A DNA stretch of 64,000 bases from an uncultured Sutterella sp. (GCA_958347955.1 CATVXH010000002.1:1-64000); one strand, 5' to 3'; positions 25,475 through 34,978 are shown, counted from the stretch's first letter. A program made the numbers and translations. The notes: a model not told the origin generated them from the letters alone.

Positions 25475-26995
25475 TTAATGAGGAATCACCAAGCGTTGAC
25501 CGGGTTTAAGATTTTTGGACTGCAAGCGGTTTTCGTCCATGATAGCGCTCACACTGGTGCGGTGCCGTGAGGCGATCGTGTAGAGGGTATCACCGCTTTT
25601 GACGCGGTAGACGGTTTTGCGAAGACCGGCTCGCTGCACTTCGCGCACGGTCAGACGAAGCCGTTGTCCGACCTTAATCGTATTGTTTTTGAGTCGGTTT
25701 TGTTTACGAATGTCGGCTGTTTTGACACCAAATCGTGTCGCGATCGTTGACAAAGTGTCACCGCTTCGAACACGATAAGTAATGGTGCGAGTTGTCGGCA
25801 GGGGCACAAGCCGCATGGCTGAATCCGCTTCTGCCACTTGAATATCGTGGTTGGATTGAGCGTCTTTGACCAAAATAGTGCTGCCGATTTGCACGCGTCG
25901 GTTTTTGGGGATTTTGTTGGCGGCGCGGAGCTCATCCTCTGTCATCGAGTATCGCTTGGCGATCGCTTTGAGCGTTTCCCCTTTTTTTACCGTATGCGTG
26001 GACCAGTTTGAGAGCGGCTTTCCGGTGGCTTGCCAATTGATAAGGTTTGAGACAAAAGTGTCGGCTTTTGCCGCGGGAATAAGAATGGAACCTTGGTGCG
26101 CGGCGACAACCACCGGTCGGTTAAAACTGGGGTTCAGAAGTCGGAATTCCTCAAGATCGGTTTCAGCCAATTGAGCCGCTGTTTCAAGGTCAAGGTCTCT
26201 GTTTTTGTTGACTCGGACAAAATAAGGCTCATTGGCGATCGCGGGCAGTTTAAGGTTGTACTGTTCGGGATTTTCAATGAGTTTTTTTATCGCTAAAAGC
26301 TTCGGAACATAACGCGCCGTTTCACTGGGAAGGGGCAAACTCATAAAGTCAGTGGGTTTGCCTTTGGCTTTATTGGCGGCAATGGCGCGTCGGATATAGC
26401 CTTCGCCGCAATTGTAGGCGGCCAGCGCCAGATGCCAGTCTTCAAATTGATTATGCAAGTATTGCAGATAGTCGAGCGCGGCCCTCGTGCTTTCAATGAT
26501 ATCGAGTCGATCGTCTCGCCAGCTTGATTGCCTCAAATCAAAAATATCGCCGGTGGAGGGCAAAAATTGCCAAAGTCCCGCGGCCTTGGAGCGAGACAAA
26601 GCCTCCGGTTGAAAAGCGCTTTCCACAAAAGGCAGCAGAGCCAATTCGGTGGGCATTCCTCTTTTTTGAGTCTCTGAGACAATGAAGTAGAGATACATGC
26701 GGGCCCGAAAGGCCATCTGTTCGGTGTAAGGCAACGCTTTGGTGTAGCGCTGAAGCTCTTTATTGACGACGTCTTGCGGCAAATCGGACAGCCCGAAACC
26801 CCGACGTATGGTGACCCAAATGGTGTCATCGGGATTGACCCGCGTGCGTTGAGCTTCCCGCAGCTCAACAGCTTTGACCAACTCATCCTCAATGGGCGGA
26901 AGATCAGCAAGCAGATCCACGTAATCTGAAGCGGCCGCACCCAGCGACCACCCCAGTCCGGCGACAATAACGGCAAGCTGTTTAATAGTTTTCAA
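25475..26995 (-). CDS. mltD: Membrane-bound lytic murein transglycosylase D-like protein with LysM repeats
   Basis: A 506-residue exported protein with signal peptide ending 'GWSLGAAA', an SLT lytic transglycosylase domain and three LysM domains. The catalytic glutamate is in 'ALLPFVESAF', followed by 'AAGLWQFLPSTG' and 'ALAAYNCGEGYI', the family 1D motifs. LysM units start near 'THTVKKGETLKAIA', 'TYRVRSGDTLSTIA' and 'VYRVKSGDTLYTIA'. Start is a TTG with AGAGG 6 bases upstream. No lipobox is present, so unlike E. coli MltD it may not be lipid-anchored. It begins 13 bases after the fnr stop and is probably co-transcribed. Confidence 0.92.
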   Translation of the reverse strand: MKTIKQLAVIVAGLGWSLGAAASDYVDLLADLPPIEDELVKAVELREAQRTRVNPDDTIWVTIRRGFGLSDLPQDVVNKELQRYTKALPYTEQMAFRARMYLYFIVSETQKRGMPTELALLPFVESAFQPEALSRSKAAGLWQFLPSTGDIFDLRQSSWRDDRLDIIESTRAALDYLQYLHNQFEDWHLALAAYNCGEGYIRRAIAANKAKGKPTDFMSLPLPSETARYVPKLLAIKKLIENPEQYNLKLPAIANEPYFVRVNKNRDLDLETAAQLAETDLEEFRLLNPSFNRPVVVAAHQGSILIPAAKADTFVSNLINWQATGKPLSNWSTHTVKKGETLKAIAKRYSMTEDELRAANKIPKNRRVQIGSTILVKDAQSNHDIQVAEADSAMRLVPLPTTRTITYRVRSGDTLSTIATRFGVKTADIRKQNRLKNNTIKVGQRLRLTVREVQRAGLRKTVYRVKSGDTLYTIASRHRTSVSAIMDENRLQSKNLKPGQRLVIPH

Positions 26996-27008
26996 CGAAA
27001 ACCTCTTG

Positions 27009-27764
27009 TTACTCTTGTGTCAGTTCCGGATTTTGTCCGGAAACAATCGCACGAAGCCCGTCAGCATCAATGATGTGAACATGTTTTTGATTCACAGAGA
27101 TGAGATTGTCGTGCGAAAAACGAGACAAGACTCGGCTGACCGTTTCGAGTTTTAAGCCGAGATAAGAGCCGATTTCGGCGCGCGTCATACGCAAAACGAA
27201 TTCCGTTCGCGAATAACCGCGTGATTCAAAACGTTGAGAGAGGTTTAAAAGAAATGCCGCGAGGCGTTCTTCGGCGTGCATAGAGCCCAGAAGAAGCATG
27301 AGGCCGTGTTGGCGCACAATTTCGCGGGAAAGCACTTTTTGAAAGTGCAGGTTGTAGTCTTCAATTTCAGCGCAAGCGGCCAGTATCCGTTCGTAGGGGA
27401 TGACGCAAACTTCTGTGTCTTCGAGGGCGATCACATCACACGAATGCACTTCGTTGGCAATGCCATCTAAACCGATCAGTTCCCCGGACATATGAAAATT
27501 CGTGACCTGTTCACGGCCGTCACTGCTCATCACTGAGCTTTTTAAAAAGCCCAGGCGGATGGCGTAGATCGCTTCAAAGCGATCCCCCGCGCGAAATAGC
27601 GGTTCTCCTCTGTGAATGCGCTTGCGTGAGGCTATTAAATCTTCCAAACGATCAATGTCTCGCAACGATAAACCAAGGGGAACACAATGCTCACGTAAAT
27701 TGCAGTGCGAGCAACTGACCCTGAGGGAGGGAATCGAGGAGATATTCGGTGACAATGTCGACAT
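27009..27764 (-). CDS. fnr: FNR-type oxygen-sensing transcription regulator
   Basis: A 251-residue Crp/FNR regulator. The N-terminal cysteines Cys18, Cys21 and Cys27 in 'CSHCNLREHC' plus internal Cys120 in 'EDTEVCVIP' match the four [4Fe-4S] ligands of E. coli FNR. The C-terminal HTH reads 'IGSYLGLKLETVSRVLSRF', with the E-x2-SR pattern that reads TTGAT-type half sites. It should activate anaerobic genes when oxygen is absent. The divergent gene is hemN, preceded by a matching FNR box, a classical target. mltD follows on the same strand. Confidence 0.93.
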   Translation of the reverse strand: MSTLSPNISSIPSLRVSCSHCNLREHCVPLGLSLRDIDRLEDLIASRKRIHRGEPLFRAGDRFEAIYAIRLGFLKSSVMSSDGREQVTNFHMSGELIGLDGIANEVHSCDVIALEDTEVCVIPYERILAACAEIEDYNLHFQKVLSREIVRQHGLMLLLGSMHAEERLAAFLLNLSQRFESRGYSRTEFVLRMTRAEIGSYLGLKLETVSRVLSRFSHDNLISVNQKHVHIIDADGLRAIVSGQNPELTQE

Positions 27765-27887
27765 GGATGCAATCTATAAATAATTAAAGAGAACCGGAAT
27801 CAGCGGCAATTTATATGCAAAACATTTCAGTTTGCTGTAATAATTTCCGTGCACAATGTGAACGTTGTCGCTGTTAACGATTTGCTT

Positions 27888-27901
27888 TTGACTTACGTCA
27901 A
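27888..27901. promoter_or_regulatory. FNR box upstream of hemN
   Basis: TTGAC-TTAC-GTCAA is a perfect inverted repeat and differs from the TTGAT-N4-ATCAA consensus only by one symmetrical change per half site. It is 66 bases upstream of the hemN ATG and in the divergent region with fnr, so it could serve hemN activation and fnr autoregulation. Confidence 0.7.
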
Positions 27902-27967
27902 AAATAGATTGTGAAATGATAGCAGAAGTTTAATTCAAATCAAATTGCTGGAATTTAGGATAAACCC

Positions 27968-29362
27968 ATGTTGATAGATCCGAATTTAACCGGAGTGGAA
28001 TTGCCGTCCATTGAATTACTCCAAAAGTTTGACGTACCGGCGCCCCGCTATACCTCTTACCCGACCGCGGATCGCTTCAATAAAAATTTCTCAGTGGCGG
28101 ACTACGAGGAGGCGTTGGCCAATCGAGAGGCCGATAAGCCCCTGAGCCTCTACGTGCATATTCCATTTTGCAATGACGTTTGTTTTTATTGCGGCTGCAA
28201 CAAACAGGTGACGCGTGACCACAGCAAAAGCGCGGAATATCTTGACGTGCTTGACCGGGAAATCGATTTGGTGAAAGCTAAGATTACTGGGAAAACGGCA
28301 GTCAGTCAGCTTCACTTCGGCGGAGGCTCCCCCACTTTTCTCAATAACGAAGAGATTGAACGAGTGATGAATCTCATCACAAGTCGTTTCCCGCTAGAAG
28401 AAGGCGGCGAGTTCTCAATGGAGGTCGATCCCAGAACATGTCCGCCGGATAAGGTTCAAACGCTTGCCAAGGTGGGCCTCAACCGCATGAGTTTGGGAGT
28501 TCAGGATTTCAATCCTGAAGTGCAGAAGGCCGTTAACCGTATCCAACCTTTTGAGATGACTCAAGAGACAATGATGGCTGCCCGCGAGGCCGGTTTTCAC
28601 TCCATCAACATGGATTTGATATACGGGTTGCCAAAGCAGACGCGCAAGAGCTTTGAGAAAACCCTCGATCAAGTGTTGGAGTTATCTCCCGATCGAATCG
28701 CGCTTTACCACTATGCGCACCTTCCGCATCATTTCCCGCCGCAACGAAGAATTTTGGATGCGGATTTACCCGGGACGGTTGAAAAGGTGCACATTATGAT
28801 GGACGCCATCACCCGACTGACGCAAAACGGGTACCGTTATATCGGCATGGATCATTTCGCCAAGGTTAGTGATGAGTTGGCCATTGCGCAGCAGCAAGGA
28901 AAGTTACAGCGCAACTTCCAAGGCTATTCCACGCGACCCGATTGCGACATGGTGGCTTTGGGTGTGTCTGCCATCAGCAATGTGCATCATTGCTACGCCT
29001 GTAATCCGCGTGAAATTCCCGCGTACTATGAGGCCATTCGAGCGGGACGCTTAGCGACAAACCGCGGTTATCGGTTAAGTCCGGAAGATCAGCTGCGCCA
29101 CGCCGTGATCATGACGATCATGTGTCAATTCAAGGTCGTGAAAGCGGAAATTGAGGAGCGCTTTGGAATTCATTTTGACGAAACTTTCGCCTACGAGTTG
29201 AGAAAACTGCAGAATTACCAAAAGGTGGGGTTTGTGGAATTAAGTCCTGATGAAATTGTGGTGAGTCCTAAGGGCAAGATATTTGTCAGGGCGGTGGCCA
29301 TGCAGTTTGACCGATACCTTCGTGAATCAGATCGCGCAGGTGGTTACTCGAAGATAGCCTAA
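27968..29362 (+). CDS. hemN: Oxygen-independent coproporphyrinogen III oxidase
   Basis: A 464-residue radical-SAM enzyme that decarboxylates coproporphyrinogen III to protoporphyrinogen IX without oxygen. The cluster motif is 'CNDVCFYCGC' (C-x3-C-x2-C, plus the extra Cys of HemN) after 'LYVHIPF'. 'FGGGSPTFL' is the SAM glycine motif. The N-terminal 'YTSYPTADRF' and full length distinguish HemN from HemW. AGGA is 6 bases before the ATG. The FNR box upstream and divergent fnr suggest induction under anaerobiosis. Confidence 0.96.
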   Translation: MLIDPNLTGVELPSIELLQKFDVPAPRYTSYPTADRFNKNFSVADYEEALANREADKPLSLYVHIPFCNDVCFYCGCNKQVTRDHSKSAEYLDVLDREIDLVKAKITGKTAVSQLHFGGGSPTFLNNEEIERVMNLITSRFPLEEGGEFSMEVDPRTCPPDKVQTLAKVGLNRMSLGVQDFNPEVQKAVNRIQPFEMTQETMMAAREAGFHSINMDLIYGLPKQTRKSFEKTLDQVLELSPDRIALYHYAHLPHHFPPQRRILDADLPGTVEKVHIMMDAITRLTQNGYRYIGMDHFAKVSDELAIAQQQGKLQRNFQGYSTRPDCDMVALGVSAISNVHHCYACNPREIPAYYEAIRAGRLATNRGYRLSPEDQLRHAVIMTIMCQFKVVKAEIEERFGIHFDETFAYELRKLQNYQKVGFVELSPDEIVVSPKGKIFVRAVAMQFDRYLRESDRAGGYSKIA

Positions 29363-29392
29363 AAATCTCTATTGTCTGTTTTTCCTATGACT

Positions 29393-29434
29393 AACCGGCT
29401 TAGGTTTCTGAACTTAAGCCGGTTAATTTTGTTT
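29393..29434 (+). terminator. Terminator after hemN
   Basis: AACCGGCTTA/TAAGCCGGTT is a perfect 10-bp stem with a 12-base loop, followed by AATTTTGTTT. It is 30 bases after the hemN stop and just before the convergent metC stop. Confidence 0.75.
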
Positions 29435-29444
29435 AAGCCCGTGA

Positions 29445-30614
29445 TTATTTGGGTAACTTTTTGAAAGCTTGATCAAGATCCTCAATAAGATCTTCAGGGT
29501 TTTCAAGTCCCACAGCGATGCGGATCATTCGTTCGAAAGGCATGGGTGTTTGCGTGCGACTGCCGTAGCTTTGAATTAAAAGACTTTCAAATCCGCCCCA
29601 TGAATAACCGCGTCCAAAAATTTGAAGAGCATCGATCATGGGGGCGAGTTTATTGGCGTAGCGTTCTTTGAACATTACACCAAAGAGCGAAGACGCGCCT
29701 TTGAAGTCTCGTTTCCAGATCGGATAGGAGGGGTCGCCGGGCAGCGCAGGCCATAAAACCCGCTCAACTTCCTCACGCTTTAAGAGCCAATCAACGATCT
29801 TTTTCGCGCTTTCAGAAGCGGTTCTAACTCGGCAGGCCATGGAATGAAGACCTCGATAGGCGAGGTAGATATCATCGCAACTTGTGGTTTGTCCGGTTTG
29901 CACAATCGTTCGGTAGGCACGGGGCCATGTTTGGGCATCGCAAATGACAACACCCATTGTGAGGTCGGAGTGCCCGCCAATGTACTTGGTGGCCGCGTGA
30001 ACAACAACGTTGACGCCGACTTCAAGTGGTTTAAAGAAAAGAGGCGTGGCCCAAGTATTGTCGATAACGCTGACAACATTATGCTCGCGGCAGGCTTGGG
30101 CTATTGCGGGCACATCGGGCATCTCAAATGTGTGGGATCCCGGCGTTTCCATCATTAAAAGCGTTGTGTTCGGTTTAAAGAGATTCACAATATTTTCGCC
30201 GATTGACGGAGAAAAAAACTCTACCTCAACCCCCATGCGGCGAAGGATCTCCTCGGCAAACTCCCGTGTCGGTCCGTAGATCGTGTCAATGAAAAGCGCA
30301 TGGTCTCCGGCCTTCAAAAACGCAAGAAGTGGAACGGTGCAAGCCGCCAGTCCCGAGGGAAAAGCCCATGCTCCCGCGGCTTTGGGCCCTTCGAGAGAAC
30401 ACAGCGCTTTGTAGAACGCATGATGAGTTGGTGAGCCATAAGTGGCGTAAGGAATTTTGTCTTCAATCATGTCGCGCTCGTGCATGGCGCGATCGAGCAT
30501 ATCTTTAGCGGAACGGTGCAGCACGGTTGAGGCGCGAAACACAGGCGGATTGACAAAATCATAGTCCTCTGAGATCCGGCCACCGGCGTGAACAAGCAAG
30601 GTTTCTTCGCGCAT
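29445..30614 (-). CDS. metC: Cystathionine beta-lyase
   Basis: A 389-residue PLP enzyme of the Cys/Met metabolism family. The PLP lysine lies in 'HAATKYIGGHSD', with 'YGSPTHHAFYKAL' and 'PSGLAACTVPLLAFLKAGD' as cofactor-site motifs. The sequence resembles the proteobacterial MetC branch ('QTGQTTSCDDIYLAYRGLHS', 'SWGGFESL'). It cleaves cystathionine to homocysteine, pyruvate and ammonia. Start at 30612-30614 has CAGGAG 7 bases upstream; a longer in-frame reading is not supported. It is divergent from alaS. Confidence 0.92.
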   Translation of the reverse strand: MREETLLVHAGGRISEDYDFVNPPVFRASTVLHRSAKDMLDRAMHERDMIEDKIPYATYGSPTHHAFYKALCSLEGPKAAGAWAFPSGLAACTVPLLAFLKAGDHALFIDTIYGPTREFAEEILRRMGVEVEFFSPSIGENIVNLFKPNTTLLMMETPGSHTFEMPDVPAIAQACREHNVVSVIDNTWATPLFFKPLEVGVNVVVHAATKYIGGHSDLTMGVVICDAQTWPRAYRTIVQTGQTTSCDDIYLAYRGLHSMACRVRTASESAKKIVDWLLKREEVERVLWPALPGDPSYPIWKRDFKGASSLFGVMFKERYANKLAPMIDALQIFGRGYSWGGFESLLIQSYGSRTQTPMPFERMIRIAVGLENPEDLIEDLDQAFKKLPK

Positions 30615-30770
30615 TGTTTTTCTCCTGAAGCAATCATTTTCCAAGCATACGCCTGTAGGAAAATCAAACAAACCCCTCCCATGTGTAGTAAAAATGACTA
30701 AAATGAACAAATTCACTCTTTGGGTTTGAAAAAAGCCAGAGAAATCAATTTTTATGAAAAGAGACTAATT

Positions 30771-33392
30771 ATGAAGACTTCGCAAATTCGCGAGACCTTT
30801 TTGAAGTTTTTTGAAAGCAAAGGTCATACGATTGTGCATTCCAGCCCGGTAGTCCCCGGCAACGATCCGACGTTGCTCTTTACGAACGCGGGCATGAACC
30901 AGTTTAAGGACGTTTTCCTTGGGTTTGACAAGCGACCCTACACACGTGCGACGACGGCTCAGAAGTGCATCCGCGCAGGCGGCAAGCACAATGACTTGGA
31001 CAACGTCGGTTACACCGCCCGCCATCACACATTCTTTGAAATGTTGGGTAACTTCAGCTTCGGTGACTACTTTAAGCGCGACGCTATCAAAAACGCCTGG
31101 GAACTTCTGACACAGCACTTTCATCTTCCCCCTGAAAAGCTCTGGGTGACGGTCTACGCCGAAGATGACGAAGCCTATGATATTTGGAATAAAGAAGTCG
31201 GAGTGCCCGCTGAACACATTGTGCGGATCGGTGATAACAAGGGCGCTCGCTACATGTCTGATAATTTCTGGATGATGGGTGACACGGGTCCTTGCGGTCC
31301 ATGCTCGGAAATTTTCTATGACCACGGTGAAGAAGTTCAAGGCGGCCCTCCGGGAAGCCCTGATGAAGATGGCGATCGCTACATCGAAATTTGGAACCTG
31401 GTGTTTATGCAATTTAACCGTGATGAAAACGGTGTGATGCACAAATTGCCGAAGCCTTCAGTGGACACCGGCATGGGCCTGGAACGCATTGCAGCCGTTT
31501 TGCAGCACGTGCACAGCAACTACGAAATTGACCTCTTTAAGAATCTGTTGGCGGCTGTAAAGAAAGCGGTTGAAGAAGCCGGCGCCACCGATGTGGATCC
31601 CGCCAGCCCGTCGTTGAAGGTTATCGCTGACCATATTCGCGCCTGCACGTTCTCTGTCGCCGATGGTATTTTGCCGGGTAATGAAGGCCGCGCTTATGTG
31701 TTGCGCCGCATTTGCCGCCGTGCCATTCGCCACGGATACAAACTAGGTGCCCGTAAGCCTTTCTTTGCCGGTTTGGTGGATGCAGTTGTCGCAGAAATGG
31801 GTGAAGCCTATCCTGAAATCAAGAATCCCAAGATTAAGACGATTTTGGCTAAAGAAGAGGAGCGTTTCGCTCAAACCCTCTCTCAAGGCATGCAGATGCT
31901 TGAGGAGGCCATCGCTGAAACGAAAAATGGCGTTTTGGATGGAAAGGTCGCCTTTAAGTTGCACGATACGTACGGCTTCCCGGTGGATCTTACGGCCGAC
32001 GTTTGCCGCGAACGCAATATGACCGTGGATATGGACGGTTTTGACGCCGCCATGCAGGAGCAACGTGACAAGGCTCGCGCCAGTGCGAAATTCAAGATGG
32101 TCGCCGGCCTTGAATATAGCGGTGCCGATACAGTCTTTACCGGTTACTCCGAAACCTCTCACAACGGATCAAGGGTGATCGCCTTGTATCTTGACGGGGA
32201 ACAGGTTGAAGAGGTGCCCGCCGGCGAAGACTGCGTTGTCGTTCTTGACACGACGCCTTTCTACGGTGAAAGCGGCGGTCAGGTGGGTGATACCGGTTTG
32301 ATGAAGAATGACACCTCCATCGTCCGTGTGATTGACACGCAAAAGATCAAGGCAAAAGTGACGGGGCACCATGCTCACGTTGAAGAAGGTCACGTCAAGG
32401 TGGGTGATGTTTTTGACGTAGCAGTGGATGCTGAACGCCGCGAAAGCATTCGTCGCAATCACTCCGTGGCTCACTTGCTTCAGTACGGTCTGCGTCAGGT
32501 GTTGGGCGACCATGTTCAGCAGCGCGGTTCCTGGGTTGGTCCTGATGTGACGCGTTTTGACTTCACGCATACTGAAGCTATGACGCTTGAGCAGATTCAT
32601 GAGGTTGAAGATATTGTAAACCGTGAGATTTTGGCTAATGCTGAAGTGACGGTTCAAGAAATGCCGATTGAGGAAGCCAAGAAGACTGGCGCTTTGATGC
32701 TTTTCGGTGAAAAGTATGGCGCGACCGTTCGTGTGGTGAAAATTGGACCATCTTGTGAATTGTGTGGCGGTACGCATGTGAACCGCACGGGAGATATCGG
32801 TTCGTTCAAGATCGTAAGCGAATCAGCCATTGCCGCCGGAATCCGTCGTGTGGAAGTGACCACCGGTATGAATGTGGTTGCCTTTACCCGCAAGGAAGAA
32901 GACACAATCCGTGAAGTTTGCTCGGCGTTGAAGTCTCCGGTTGATGTGGTGACTGAAAAGGCTCACACGGTATTTGATACGGTTAAGAGCTTGGAAAAAG
33001 AAGTTACCCGCTTGAAGGAAAAAATTGCTCAAATGACCGCGGCCACTCTTGTGGCTTCCGCTAAGGACTTCAACGGCTACAAACTCCTTGTCACAAAGGT
33101 TGAAGGTATTGAAGCCAAGGCGCTTCGCTCAATGGCTGAAGGTTTGCGCAACCAGTTGGGCGACTCCATTGTGGTCTTGGCCAGCGTCAATGACGGCAAG
33201 GTACAAATTGTGGCCGGTGTTTCCAAACCTTTGGTGAGCCGTGTGAAGGCTGGTGAACTGGCGGGCTTTGTCGCCTCCAAGATGGGCGGCAAGGGCGGCG
33301 GTAAGCCTGATTTGGCCATGGCCGGCGCTCCCAAGGCGGAAGGCTTGGCTGAAGCGTTGGCTTGCGTTGAAGGTTTCCTTCAAGGTAAGTGA
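30771..33392 (+). CDS. alaS: Alanyl-tRNA synthetase
   Basis: An 873-residue class II synthetase with all usual domains: catalytic core starting 'MKTSQIRETFLKFFESKGH', motif 2 region 'TARHHTFFEMLGNFSFGDYF', the editing domain with HxxxH ('RRNHSVAHLL') and 'CELCGGTH' zinc motif, and the C-terminal oligomerisation domain with the glycine-rich 'MGGKGGGKPDLAMAG'. The ATG at 30771 starts exactly at the family N-terminus; an upstream start at 30720 would add an unrelated stretch. tusA follows within the same transcript. Confidence 0.97.
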   Translation: MKTSQIRETFLKFFESKGHTIVHSSPVVPGNDPTLLFTNAGMNQFKDVFLGFDKRPYTRATTAQKCIRAGGKHNDLDNVGYTARHHTFFEMLGNFSFGDYFKRDAIKNAWELLTQHFHLPPEKLWVTVYAEDDEAYDIWNKEVGVPAEHIVRIGDNKGARYMSDNFWMMGDTGPCGPCSEIFYDHGEEVQGGPPGSPDEDGDRYIEIWNLVFMQFNRDENGVMHKLPKPSVDTGMGLERIAAVLQHVHSNYEIDLFKNLLAAVKKAVEEAGATDVDPASPSLKVIADHIRACTFSVADGILPGNEGRAYVLRRICRRAIRHGYKLGARKPFFAGLVDAVVAEMGEAYPEIKNPKIKTILAKEEERFAQTLSQGMQMLEEAIAETKNGVLDGKVAFKLHDTYGFPVDLTADVCRERNMTVDMDGFDAAMQEQRDKARASAKFKMVAGLEYSGADTVFTGYSETSHNGSRVIALYLDGEQVEEVPAGEDCVVVLDTTPFYGESGGQVGDTGLMKNDTSIVRVIDTQKIKAKVTGHHAHVEEGHVKVGDVFDVAVDAERRESIRRNHSVAHLLQYGLRQVLGDHVQQRGSWVGPDVTRFDFTHTEAMTLEQIHEVEDIVNREILANAEVTVQEMPIEEAKKTGALMLFGEKYGATVRVVKIGPSCELCGGTHVNRTGDIGSFKIVSESAIAAGIRRVEVTTGMNVVAFTRKEEDTIREVCSALKSPVDVVTEKAHTVFDTVKSLEKEVTRLKEKIAQMTAATLVASAKDFNGYKLLVTKVEGIEAKALRSMAEGLRNQLGDSIVVLASVNDGKVQIVAGVSKPLVSRVKAGELAGFVASKMGGKGGGKPDLAMAGAPKAEGLAEALACVEGFLQGK

Positions 33393-33394
33393 GC

Positions 33395-33622
33395 ATGAGG
33401 TTTGATCAGCAAATCGACACCAGGGGCACCAAGTGCCCCATGCCGGTGCTCAAAACCAAAAAGGCCTTGGCCAAAATGCAAACCGGGCAGGTGTTGCTGG
33501 TTTTAGCCACTGACCCGGCAAGTGTTGCGGACTTGGCTCAGTTTGCCACACAAACCGGTCATAAAATTCTTGCACAGGACAAAGTGAACGAAGAGTGGCA
33601 TCACTATATTGAGCATAAGTAG
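33395..33622 (+). CDS. TusA-family sulfur carrier protein
   Basis: A 75-residue protein of the SirA/TusA/YeeD family. The defining CPxP motif is present as 'DTRGTKCPMPVLKTKKAL', where the cysteine carries persulfide sulfur. The start codon is the ATG at 33395, 3 bases past the alaS stop; a GTG at 33389 overlapping that stop is also possible. Linkage to alaS suggests a role in tRNA thiolation or sulfur delivery, which is inference; MnmC in this window needs 2-thiouridine tRNA. Confidence 0.88.
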   Translation: MRFDQQIDTRGTKCPMPVLKTKKALAKMQTGQVLLVLATDPASVADLAQFATQTGHKILAQDKVNEEWHHYIEHK

Positions 33623-33624
33623 CC

Positions 33625-33665
33625 AAAAAAAACTCGACCGTAATTTTTTCGGTCGAGTTTTTTTG
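33625..33665. terminator. Bidirectional Rho-independent terminator after alaS-tusA
   Basis: AACTCGACCG/CGGTCGAGTT is a perfect 10-bp stem with a 9-base loop, flanked by an A-run upstream and TTTTT downstream. It can stop transcription from both sides. Confidence 0.88.
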
Positions 33666-33742
33666 TTCTCTAAACAATTCAAAAAAACAACACCGTCGTC
33701 ATAAACTCTTTAGAAGTTAACCACGCCGGTGCTTTTCTCAAT

Positions 33743-34513
33743 TTAGTTTTCACTCACATCGCCGAAAATGTCAACCCACATCGGCCAAATGGTGCTGTAG
33801 GCCACGGTGGTGATAAAAAAGGCTAGGGGCGTAAGGAAAAAGAGGGAATAATCTCCGATCCCCAGAGTTTCTGTTAACACAATTAAGGCGTAAGCGCTAA
33901 AAACAGTCACGCCCAAAATAATCACCAGCAAAACCAGTATCGCAAGCCAGTTTCTTAAGCAGCCGAAGAAGGAATAAAAAGTGGCTTTGCCAACGGGCAT
34001 GTTTTTCAATGTCACAAGAGCCGGAGAGAACCACGTTGCCATTTGGCCGGCGGCATAGACAATTACAGTAACGATCGCAGCGGTCCACGGGAAATGTTCT
34101 AAAACAGAATTCCAATTCAGGCGTCCGTCAATTATTTCCCATTGACTGACTTGATCTACCGCTAAGAAAACGTAGGCGTAATTGGCCACGATGATGAATA
34201 TCGAATAAATGGCGCCGATATTCATCAAGCGGGAGCGCATGATCGGATTTTTAAATAAATCCGCCAAAATTCCGTAAGAGGGTTGCCTGCCCTCGCATGC
34301 CTGACGTGTTCCGTTTAAAACCAGCATAGTGCCAAAAGGCATGAAAAATGCCGCGATGACGAGACCGACAACCGGCAACGCTCCCAAAAGCGACATGGCA
34401 AAAACGTAAAAAATACAAACGCTCACCATACCGAAAGGGGCTTGGCGCACAGCGCTCAAGCCCTCACGGAGCCATTTAATCGGTGAGGAAAAAGTGGCGA
34501 TATGACCTTGCAT
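33743..34513 (-). CDS. BPSS1780-type multi-pass membrane protein
   Basis: A 256-residue integral membrane protein with about six hydrophobic segments. The N-terminus 'GLSAVRQAPFGMVSVCIFYV' and the helix pair around 'GALPVVGLVIAAFFMPFGTM' resemble the BPSS1780/DUF2189-like membrane family found beside polA in Burkholderiales. Function is unknown. The gene begins 3 bases after the preceding DUF2782-like gene, so they are one transcript. No catalytic motif is visible. Confidence 0.75.
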   Translation of the reverse strand: MQGHIATFSSPIKWLREGLSAVRQAPFGMVSVCIFYVFAMSLLGALPVVGLVIAAFFMPFGTMLVLNGTRQACEGRQPSYGILADLFKNPIMRSRLMNIGAIYSIFIIVANYAYVFLAVDQVSQWEIIDGRLNWNSVLEHFPWTAAIVTVIVYAAGQMATWFSPALVTLKNMPVGKATFYSFFGCLRNWLAILVLLVIILGVTVFSAYALIVLTETLGIGDYSLFFLTPLAFFITTVAYSTIWPMWVDIFGDVSEN

Positions 34514-34516
34514 GCC

Positions 34517-34978
34517 TTAGAAACCGAAATTGATGAATTTAGGGGTTCCAAGCGTATCTTTGCTATGACCCGGGTTAGCGTTGGGACGTTCAGAGCGGTT
34601 TTCTATCGAGTAAGGAATCTTCGTGCTGCCGGGAGTCACAACATACTCAGTGATGCGGTTATTTTGATCACGAACCGCTTCAATTTCAGTGTTTTGCGAG
34701 GGGCGCTTCACCTTGCCTTGGGCGCGGTCTTGGCGAGCCTTTGCGTAGTCGGCGTCGCTCGGAGCCAAATCGGGGTTGACCTCGTGTTGGCGAGCTTTCT
34801 GGCTAGCCTTGTCATAGTTACTGGCGCGGCGAGGGGTGCGCACCTGATCTTGAGCCGTTTGAGCATCGTTTTCACTAATTTGCGGAGGGGCGCCGACCGG
34901 TGCGGCCGAGGCGGGAGTCAAAGTTGTAAAACCGAGAGATAAAGCCATAACGGCGGTCATCATGAGTGTTTTTTTCAT
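34517..34978 (-). CDS. Exported DUF2782-like protein
   Basis: A 153-residue protein with signal peptide (MKKTLMMTAVMALSLGFTT, cleavage near ASA-AP). The middle is very charged and probably disordered, with many Gln, Asp, Arg and Ala. A short beta unit near residues 100-125 ('IEAVRDQNNRITEYVVTPGS') resembles DUF2782, small periplasmic proteins found near polA in betaproteobacteria. I start at the ATG 12 bases inside the first possible GTG because it begins the signal peptide cleanly. Function unknown; co-transcribed with the membrane gene downstream. Confidence 0.72.
   Translation of the reverse strand: MKKTLMMTAVMALSLGFTTLTPASAAPVGAPPQISENDAQTAQDQVRTPRRASNYDKASQKARQHEVNPDLAPSDADYAKARQDRAQGKVKRPSQNTEIEAVRDQNNRITEYVVTPGSTKIPYSIENRSERPNANPGHSKDTLGTPKFINFGF

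Noticed and set aside
30765..31442. Antisense open frame of 225 codons opposite alaS
   Set aside because: Shadow of the alaS coding sequence; composition is unlike a folded protein and no family motif is seen.
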